The notes beneath the pieces were generated by a model. That model saw only the letters and a program-made list of their open reading frames with translations, did no database searches and was not told where the DNA came from. From NCBI GenBank assembly GCA_959026725.1, contig CAUFMG010000004.1:62001-126000 (forward strand): a stretch of DNA of 64,000 nt. The letters run 5' to 3'. How positions within the stretch are numbered: the stretch's first letter is position 1; each line of letters begins with the position of its first letter. Below are positions 57,985 through 64,000 of this stretch, piece after piece. A program made the position numbers and the translations under genes. This DNA is from an uncultured Collinsella sp. GTDB taxonomy: Bacteria > Actinomycetota > Coriobacteriia > Coriobacteriales > Coriobacteriaceae.

Positions 57985-58860
57985 GTGTCGTGGGTCGTCG
58001 CAGCATTTGCGTCAGCATTCTTTGCCGGCATCACATCCATCTTGGCCAAATGCGGCATCAAGCAGACCGACTCCGATGTCGCGACGGCCATTCGCACCTG
58101 CGTGGTGCTCGTTTTCGCCTGGGCAATGGCGGGCATTTCTGGATCCATTGGAACCATTGGCAGCATCGAACCCAGATCTTGGCTCTTTCTCGTCCTCTCG
58201 GGACTCGCTACCGGCGCTTCGTGGATCTGTTACTTTAAGGCGCTGGGCATCGGAGACGTCAATAAGGTCGTACCGGTCGACAAGATGAGCACCGTACTCG
58301 CCGCACTGATCGCCATCGTGCTTTTTGGCGAGACGAGCAACCTTGCGGTTAAGCTCGTGGGAACCGCTGTCATCACCCTCGGCACGTTTTTAATGATCGA
58401 GAAGAAGCAGTCTGCCGGACCCGAGCAGCAGCAAGACCGGACCTGGCTCGCTTACGCCCTCGGCGCTGCCGTGTTCGCGGCGCTCACGTCCATCCTTGCC
58501 AAGGTTGGCATCGAAGGCGTCGAGTCAAACCTGGCCACGGCAATCCGCACCTGCGTGGTACTGGTTATGGCATGGGCGATCGTGGCAGCCAAGGGAAAAC
58601 TGGATCAGGTCGCGCACGCTGACCGGCGCGAACTCACATTTCTCGCAACATCGGGCATCGCGACCGGAGCATCGTGGCTGCTCTATTACTACGCCATCGC
58701 CACAGGCCAGGTGAGCGTCGTGGTGCAGATCGACAAACTATCGATTGTCGTATCAGTACTATTTGCGCGCCTGACATTCAACGAAAAACTCTCACGACAC
58801 AGCGTCATCGGTCTCGCCCTCATCGTACTGGGCACCGCCGCGCTCGCAGTTTGGAAGTAG
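57985..58860 (+). CDS. EamA transporter with near-identical internal repeats
   Basis: A 291-residue ten-helix protein made of two EamA halves. The halves are unusually alike: residues 15-40 ITSILAKCGIKQTDSDVATAIRTC and 160-190 LTSILAKVGIEGVESNLATAIRTC, even at the DNA level (GCACCTGCGTGGT in both). Start is GTG 57985 with GAGGAGG about 11 bases upstream. A DMT-type metabolite transporter. Confidence 0.87.
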   Translation: MSWVVAAFASAFFAGITSILAKCGIKQTDSDVATAIRTCVVLVFAWAMAGISGSIGTIGSIEPRSWLFLVLSGLATGASWICYFKALGIGDVNKVVPVDKMSTVLAALIAIVLFGETSNLAVKLVGTAVITLGTFLMIEKKQSAGPEQQQDRTWLAYALGAAVFAALTSILAKVGIEGVESNLATAIRTCVVLVMAWAIVAAKGKLDQVAHADRRELTFLATSGIATGASWLLYYYAIATGQVSVVVQIDKLSIVVSVLFARLTFNEKLSRHSVIGLALIVLGTAALAVWK

Positions 58861-58875
58861 CGCGGCCAGCAGCCG

Positions 58876-59667
58876 CTACATCCTCACACCTGGCTTGGGA
58901 TGCCTGTACTGACCGTGGGATGCCGTGCGCTTACCGTGCGAGATGGCAAATTTGGGACAACAATGCAGGCAACGAAGGCAGGCTGCGCACTCCGGCTTTG
59001 TCCAGACGGGAAGGCCGTCGCGCATCTCAATCGCCGCCATGGGGCAGCGCTTGGCACACAGGCCGCAGCCGATGCAGCGATCGGCATCGACGGCAAACTT
59101 GCTCGTCTGTTGCATGCGCGGCAGCCCAATTGCGTGATACGCGCACGATGCAAACAGAGGCACGCGATGGCGCATCATGTTGCCCGTGCGGCGTGCCCGC
59201 ACCGCCTCGATCACGGCATCAATCTGCGCCTCGGCAGCTCTATTGATACCCTCAACCTTTTGAGGGTCAGACAGGTCGAAAACAGGCGTCCAGGTATCGG
59301 GCATCTTGACGCTCATCGCCGCATCTAACTCGAGCCCACGCTCGTGTAGCAGATCGCGGGCGAACTTGGCCGATTGCCCGGTCGTCGAACCATATGTCGA
59401 GACATAGAACGTATAGGGGCGCTCGCCGCCCTTTGTGCCGGCAGCAACCGATAGGTCGACAGTCTTCAAAAACTCGATCATTGGCGTCGGCAAGCCCCAG
59501 GCGTATACCGGGGCGACAAACCCCAGCCGACAGGGGCCTTCCATCACAGCAAGGTGAAGGATCTCGGCATCAAAGCGCTCAATCGACATAACTTTGTCGC
59601 TTGTCGCCGCTGCAATGCGACGCGCCACATGCTCGCTGTTCCCTGTCGCGCTAAAGTACAGGATCAT
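58876..59667 (-). CDS. EFR1-type flavodoxin-ferredoxin fusion
   Basis: A 263-residue protein with a flavodoxin-like domain first (FSATGNSEHVARRI, residues 5-18, for FMN phosphate) and two 4Fe-4S clusters at the end: CIGCGLCAKRCP and CAACLRCLHCCP. This is the EFR1 family ferrodoxin layout, a low-potential electron carrier of anaerobes. It is last in a run of leftward genes after the ClC gene. Confidence 0.9.
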   Translation of the reverse strand: MILYFSATGNSEHVARRIAAATSDKVMSIERFDAEILHLAVMEGPCRLGFVAPVYAWGLPTPMIEFLKTVDLSVAAGTKGGERPYTFYVSTYGSTTGQSAKFARDLLHERGLELDAAMSVKMPDTWTPVFDLSDPQKVEGINRAAEAQIDAVIEAVRARRTGNMMRHRVPLFASCAYHAIGLPRMQQTSKFAVDADRCIGCGLCAKRCPMAAIEMRDGLPVWTKPECAACLRCLHCCPKFAISHGKRTASHGQYRHPKPGVRM

Positions 59668-59701
59668 CTCGTACCCCTGGAATTGACTCGTGAAAACCGC
59701 G

Positions 59702-61006
59702 CTACTTGCGCAGCGGCTTGGGCAGCGGAATGCCGGCGGCGATAACGGCGGCGATGATCATGCAGACGATACCCTTGAGTGGGAAGCACATGAGCAGCAG
59801 GCCCACGACCATGACCGGCTGGCGCATGACGGCGCCCATCGTCGATGCCGTGCAGACGGCGACGCAAAAGACCGGATCGGCGCCGGTGAGGATGGCAAGG
59901 CCGTAGCCCAGGCTTACGCCCGAGAAGATAACCGGGAAGAAGTGACCGCCGCGCCAACCAAGGTTGATGAGGGCGGGCGTCAGCATGGCCTTAACAAGAC
60001 CGGTCGCGATAAGCACGCCAGCGGGAATGGTCAGATAGGTTTCCATGAGCACATCGGCCTGGGTCTCGCCGGCAAACATGGTATAGGGCAGGACCGTGCC
60101 ACAGATGGCGAGTGCCAAACCGGCCAGCATGGCCTTGACGACAGGACGCTCCCCTATTGCATGGGACAGTGCCTCGCTTGCATGCTCAGAGACAAAGTAC
60201 AGCCAGCCGCAGACGGTGCCGATCAACGACAGAGGGACGAGCCAGGTAAGCTCTAGGTTGCCCACCTCGGCGGACTCGAACCTGGGCATGCCCATGCCGC
60301 CGCCCACAAGCTGTCCAAGCAGCAGGTAGGTGCCCAGACCGCCGGCAATCGCAATACCGTAGACCACCGTCTTTTGCGCCTTGGGCAGCTTGATGGTGAT
60401 CTCGCCGGACGCGGACTCATCGTCGGCGTCTTCACCCTGGCCGTCGGTGCTACCGGCAAGCGGCGCCACAAAGCCAAAGACGGGCGCGGTAAAGAGCGCC
60501 GTCAGGGCAGCCTGGGTGCCCAGCAACGTGAGCTCCCTAAACTCGGCGCCAAAGCGACGCATGCGGTCGCCGACCCAGCTGCACAGACCGGCGATAACGC
60601 CGGTCAGGCCGGCCTCCGGTCCAATGCTTCCGCCAAACAGCAGCGGCAGCAATGCCGCGAGCGAAAGCTTGCCCAGGTTGTCGTACGGGTAGCGCCCGTC
60701 TTGCTTAACCTTAGCCATCACCTGGTTGAGGTCATCGGTCTTGGTGCCTGTCATCTTTTCGTACAGACCGATTAACAGGCCGCCCAGCAGGCAGACAAAA
60801 AACGGGTACGGCAGAAAGCCAAACGGGCCGCTGGCAAGCTCGGGCGAAGCGACGCCCAGCGCGTGCGGAATCTCGGTCCATAGATAGTCGATACCGTGCT
60901 CCATCGCAAAAAAGAACAGCCAGACTGCGGCACCCGCGAGTGCACCGGTCACGGCAACGCTGACCAAAAACAGCGCGCGGTTTGTGGGTTTGGCAAGGTT
61001 ATCCAT
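59702..61006 (-). CDS. ClC chloride channel/transporter
   Basis: A 434-residue ClC-type protein. GGSIGPEAGLTG (GxGxPEx-type selectivity loop) is at about 125, and GWRGGHFFPVIFSG at about 353. An acidic loop (GEDADDESASGEITIKL) near 195-210 interrupts the usual helix order. The external gating Glu of ClC exchangers is represented by GPEAG. It moves chloride or fluoride. It is 34 bp from the EFR1 gene. Confidence 0.88.
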   Translation of the reverse strand: MDNLAKPTNRALFLVSVAVTGALAGAAVWLFFFAMEHGIDYLWTEIPHALGVASPELASGPFGFLPYPFFVCLLGGLLIGLYEKMTGTKTDDLNQVMAKVKQDGRYPYDNLGKLSLAALLPLLFGGSIGPEAGLTGVIAGLCSWVGDRMRRFGAEFRELTLLGTQAALTALFTAPVFGFVAPLAGSTDGQGEDADDESASGEITIKLPKAQKTVVYGIAIAGGLGTYLLLGQLVGGGMGMPRFESAEVGNLELTWLVPLSLIGTVCGWLYFVSEHASEALSHAIGERPVVKAMLAGLALAICGTVLPYTMFAGETQADVLMETYLTIPAGVLIATGLVKAMLTPALINLGWRGGHFFPVIFSGVSLGYGLAILTGADPVFCVAVCTASTMGAVMRQPVMVVGLLLMCFPLKGIVCMIIAAVIAAGIPLPKPLRK

Positions 61007-61131
61007 CGGGTCCTCCCGCGGTCAAAGTCGACATAGATACGTTTTATTGTAGAGCGAGCGTTGCCCGAACGAGCCAACCACCTGCGCCGCAAACGGCACC
61101 ATTGGGAGCCATAGTGGGGCAGGCTCAAGAC

Positions 61132-61665
61132 TTATCCGTTGATAATCGAGGCAATCTCGCGCAAATCGTCGGCAAAGTAGATGCCGTGCTGGCGCCTCGG
61201 GCTCGAAAGCCCCTTATCAATCATGTGCCCGAGCAACGCCTTGAGGTCGTTGTAGTAACCGTCCAGGTTATACAGGATGCACGGAGAGCTCAGGTGCCCC
61301 AACGACACCGCGGACATAACCTCGGCAATCTCCTCGAGCGTGCCCGTGCCGCCCGGAAATGCGATGAACGCATCGCCGAGCTCGATCATCTTGGCTTTGC
61401 GCTCGGCCATGTCGCTCGTCACGATAAGGTCGTCGATACCGTCATGTTGAAACTCGGCCTCGATAAAAAAGCTCGGCTCAACACCCGTCACGTGTCCGCC
61501 AGCATCGAGCACGCTATCGGCGAGCGCACCCATCAGGCCCGATTTGGACCCGCCGTATACCAACGCGTGTCCGTTGGCGCCAATCCAGTTGCCCAGCTCC
61601 TGCACCGCGGGCAGAAACGCCGGATCATTGCCGGCACTGGCACCCAGATACACGGTGATATTCAT
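61132..61665 (-). CDS. LOG-family phosphoribohydrolase
   Basis: A 177-residue protein of the LOG/TIGR00730 family. LVYGGSKSGLMGALADSVLDAGG and the catalytic PGGTGTLEEIAEV are both seen. LOG enzymes cleave AMP-like nucleosides to ribose 5-phosphate and base (the cytokinin-activating reaction in plants); in bacteria they belong to nucleotide salvage. It is 36 bp after the K+-channel gene. Confidence 0.9.
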   Translation of the reverse strand: MNITVYLGASAGNDPAFLPAVQELGNWIGANGHALVYGGSKSGLMGALADSVLDAGGHVTGVEPSFFIEAEFQHDGIDDLIVTSDMAERKAKMIELGDAFIAFPGGTGTLEEIAEVMSAVSLGHLSSPCILYNLDGYYNDLKALLGHMIDKGLSSPRRQHGIYFADDLREIASIING

Positions 61666-61701
61666 ATTTGGTCCCCCTTGTTGTGGCGCACGACGTTCGT
61701 C

Positions 61702-62127
61702 TTAGCGCTGGCGTCGACGATACTCGCGCACGCGACGCGAAAGATCGGCGAGCTCGTCACGATCGAGCTCTTCCAAATGCTCAAGATCGTCCATAAAGCG
61801 CGCCATGGTGTCCTTTTGGCGCAGCTTGATAAGCGTATTGCAGTAGTTCACCGCCACGCCCGTGAGCATGGCGATGTAGAAGATGCTGATGATGCTCAGA
61901 ATGACGGTAATGGCGCGGGCAACCGGTGTCTCGGCCGGAATGTCGCCAAAGCCGATCGTCGAGACCGTCTCAAAGCTAAACCAGAGACCATCGCCAAACG
62001 TGAGGGTCGTGGGCTCGGACAGCCAGACAGCCGTCGAGCACAGCAGGTAAAAGATAAGAAACAGACCCGTGATGCGTGCAAAGCCAGCCTGTCGCAGTAC
62101 GTCGGAAAGCGTCCTCAACCTGTTCAT
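61702..62127 (-). CDS. Two-helix potassium channel subunit
   Basis: A 141-residue protein with one N-terminal helix (ARITGLFLIFYLLCSTAVWL), a pore loop with the selectivity filter TIGFGD, and a second helix (AITVILSIISIFYIAMLTGVAV), then a charged C-terminal coiled coil with RRVREYRRRQR. This is a KcsA-like channel. ATG 62127 has AAGGGG upstream; the frame opens to 62178 without support. Confidence 0.87.
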   Translation of the reverse strand: MNRLRTLSDVLRQAGFARITGLFLIFYLLCSTAVWLSEPTTLTFGDGLWFSFETVSTIGFGDIPAETPVARAITVILSIISIFYIAMLTGVAVNYCNTLIKLRQKDTMARFMDDLEHLEELDRDELADLSRRVREYRRRQR

Positions 62128-62180
62128 CGCGACCCCTTTTCCCAGACGCCCAATCACGTTCGCTCGGTATTGTCCCACAA

Positions 62181-62239
62181 CCGGCAGCTAGGGACGTTCC
62201 TTTTGTGCCGGCAGAAAGGGACTGTCCCCAACTGCCGGG
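62181..62239. repeat. CCGGCAG / GGGAC short repeat
   Basis: CCGGCAG (62181-62187), GCCGGCAG (62207-62214) and CTGCCGG (62232-62238) border GGGACGTTCC and GGGACTGTCCCC cores. It lies in the divergent gap between the K+-channel and the sensor-protein genes and belongs with the other GGGAC-core repeats. The rest of 62128-62325 has no gene. Confidence 0.55.
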
Positions 62240-62325
62240 CGGGAGCGTTTAGCTGTGCGGCTGCCGACTGGGCAGGCTGAGCTGGTATCCTTATGCGGTA
62301 ATGTCTCGATTCGTTAGGATTGCAT

Positions 62326-64000
62326 GTGAGAGCTGCCACTGTCCTTCGTTCAGTTATATATCGCACCCTGGCCGTCGCGCTTACCGCGCTCGCCGTACTG
62401 AGCACCGTCGCGCCTGTCCAAGCTTTTGCCGCTGACTCTAGTCAGCCAGTCAAGACGGTCCGCGTTGGTTGGCTCGTCAACAACGAAGGCTTCCAGGACG
62501 GCACCCCCGGCGAGCGTCTCTCGGGATGGGGTTACGAGTACCTCCAGACCCTGTCGTACTACACGTCCGGCTGGCGGTACGAATACGTCTCCGGCACCTT
62601 CACCGAGCTTATGGACATGCTCGAGGCAGGCGAGATCGACCTCATGCCCAACATCTCCTACTCCGAGGAACGTGCCCAAAAGCTGCTCTTTTCCTCGAAC
62701 CCCGAGGGCACCGAGCGCTACTACATCTACGCCAGGCCCGACCGTGACGACCTTGCAAAGGGTGACCCTCAAGCACTCCAGGGTCTCACTATCGGTTGCA
62801 ACCCCGACGTCATGCAAACCTTCGTTGGCCAGCAATGGCTCGCCAGCGAAGGAATCGCCTGCACATACAAGGAGTATGACGGAGGATCCGATCTCTTTGA
62901 CGCGCTCGCAAACGACGAAGTCGATGCCGTCATCATGAACGACACAATCTCGTCGCCCAATGCCTCCCCCATGTTCTACATTGGTTCGAGCGACTACTAT
63001 TTTGCCGTCCCCAAAAGCCGCCCCGACCTGATGGACGACATCAATGCCGCCATGTCGGCAATCGCCCGCGTCAACCCACGCTATATCGACGAAGTCAAAT
63101 CTAACTACTCGGCCCAAAACGGCGGTTCATCATCGCTCAACGGCCCCGAACGTTCCTGGCTCAAAGCAAATGGCAACACCATCACGCTCGGCTACATTAC
63201 GGGCAAACTCCCCTACTGCAACGAAGACGAAAACGGCGAAATGAAAGGCTCGCTCGCATCGCTTGCGACGACGCTGCACGATAAATTTGGCATTACGGTC
63301 AAAACCGTCCCCTTTGATAGCTACAAGATGATGTCAAAGGCCCTGTCAAAGGGAAGCATAGACGTTGCGCTGCCGGTATACCGAGATTACTGGTTTGCCG
63401 AGCAAACAGGCGTTGCGCAGTCGGTATCGTTGGAGACCATATCCCTCACCGCCATCCACACCGGCAGCGACCTGAACAAAGACCTTCAGAACATCGCCTG
63501 TACCAAATCATCGTTTGTCAACAAAAATGCACTTGAAAATCTGTTCCCCACAGCGACCGTGACCGAATACCAATCCGACAATGAAGTGTTCGACGCCCTC
63601 AGGAAGGGAACGGCGCGCTGCATCCTCGCTCCCAGTTCACGTGTAAAAACTATCGGTGACCGTCATGATCTCAAGGACTACGAGACGATCGAGCTCCCTG
63701 ACACCTGTGAGCTCTCGTGCTGGATTTCGCGCGGAAAGCCCGAGCTGCTGGGAATCATCAACAAGGGGATCGTCAATGCCGGAGAATCGCTCTCTGCAAG
63801 CAGTTACTCCTCCATGTCGTACACGACCCAGGAATCAGACACGCTTCAATTCCTTTTTCGCAACCGCACCGCCATTGCCGCTACCCTCATCGGTATGTTG
63901 TCGGTCGGCATCGTCCTGCTCATCTGGGCGCTCGTGTGCGCTCGAACCGAGCGCAAAAAAGCCGACGCTGCCAACGCCGCTAAGACGGCATTCCTCACGC
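62326..64000 (+). CDS. Membrane sensor with two Venus-flytrap domains, probable hybrid histidine kinase (partial)
   Basis: The 558 visible codons run off the right edge. Layout: signal segment (about 1-36, ending APVQAFA), a first SBP_bac_3-like domain (about 45-255, VRVGWLVNNEGF...YEYLQ...IDLMPNIS), a second one (about 275-505, ITLGYITGKLPYCNEDENGEMKGSL), one membrane helix (about 517-539), then ERKKADAANAAKTAFLT. That last phrase usually leads into the SRMSHDIRTP box of histidine kinases, as in BvgS-type sensors. Start GTG 62326 (ATG 62324 hits TGA at once). The kinase domain itself lies outside the window, so it is inferred. Ligand unknown, amino acids or peptides likely. Confidence 0.82.
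   Translation, partial: MRAATVLRSVIYRTLAVALTALAVLSTVAPVQAFAADSSQPVKTVRVGWLVNNEGFQDGTPGERLSGWGYEYLQTLSYYTSGWRYEYVSGTFTELMDMLEAGEIDLMPNISYSEERAQKLLFSSNPEGTERYYIYARPDRDDLAKGDPQALQGLTIGCNPDVMQTFVGQQWLASEGIACTYKEYDGGSDLFDALANDEVDAVIMNDTISSPNASPMFYIGSSDYYFAVPKSRPDLMDDINAAMSAIARVNPRYIDEVKSNYSAQNGGSSSLNGPERSWLKANGNTITLGYITGKLPYCNEDENGEMKGSLASLATTLHDKFGITVKTVPFDSYKMMSKALSKGSIDVALPVYRDYWFAEQTGVAQSVSLETISLTAIHTGSDLNKDLQNIACTKSSFVNKNALENLFPTATVTEYQSDNEVFDALRKGTARCILAPSSRVKTIGDRHDLKDYETIELPDTCELSCWISRGKPELLGIINKGIVNAGESLSASSYSSMSYTTQESDTLQFLFRNRTAIAATLIGMLSVGIVLLIWALVCARTERKKADAANAAKTAFLT

Overview
The window looks like a chromosomal segment of a high-GC anaerobic gut actinobacterium, most likely Collinsella or a close relative in the Coriobacteriia. 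This is inferred from GC-rich codon use, a bile salt hydrolase, a reverse rubrerythrin, an EFR1-type flavodoxin-ferredoxin, LAATG-type cell-wall sorting signals and B6/thiamine modules typical of that group. No rRNA, tRNA, CRISPR array, prophage or complete insertion sequence was recognised. Most of the 64 kb is ordinary, densely packed, mostly housekeeping and transport DNA.

Layout. 1-6 kb: the 5' end of an iron alcohol dehydrogenase, reverse rubrerythrin, a restriction-endonuclease-fold protein bracketed by two copies of a ~122-bp terminal-inverted-repeat element, then divergent pdxR and pdxST (B6 synthesis and its MocR regulator). 6-17 kb: an RGG-repeat protein, an MFS exporter, two aberrant peptide-deformylase paralogues, an XRE-aminotransferase fusion, a LysR/EamA pair, the Kup potassium transporter and bile salt hydrolase. 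17-23 kb: an NCS2 purine permease followed by a tandem duplication (about 2.05 kb unit) of a beta-helix, LAATG-anchored surface protein; the second unit still carries the last codons of the permease. 22-31 kb: esterase, uracil permease, MetE-like protein with a LysR regulator, HAD phosphatase, a TPP riboswitch controlling thiM, a thiamine-binding protein gene and thiE, then a patatin phospholipase. 31-36 kb: two soluble cyclic-di-GMP proteins, one with GGDEF and EAL domains. 36-48 kb: flavin reductase, ArsC-like protein, COG0523 GTPase, trmL, a short UvrA-like ATPase overlapping an AAA ATPase, a TetM-like GTPase, GNAT, a small zinc-finger protein, rsmJ, two small membrane proteins and rlmA. 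48-64 kb: MATE exporter, a second LysR/EamA pair, ung, SDR, a queuosine-precursor transporter, prfC, a GntR/ABC exporter operon, EamA, EFR1, ClC, LOG and K+-channel genes, and the first 558 codons of a sensor protein with two Venus-flytrap domains that runs off the right edge.

The most unusual material is structural. Several short inverted-repeat families (TIR pair at 1211-2753; ATGTGACAAAG palindromes; 35-bp and 24-bp arm families sharing a GGGAC core) sit at gene 3' ends, and in four genes the stop codon lies inside the repeat. Other points of interest are the reciprocally degenerate deformylases, the XRE-aminotransferase fusion with GTTCAA operators, the RGG-tailed protein, and the duplicated surface gene with a permease scar.
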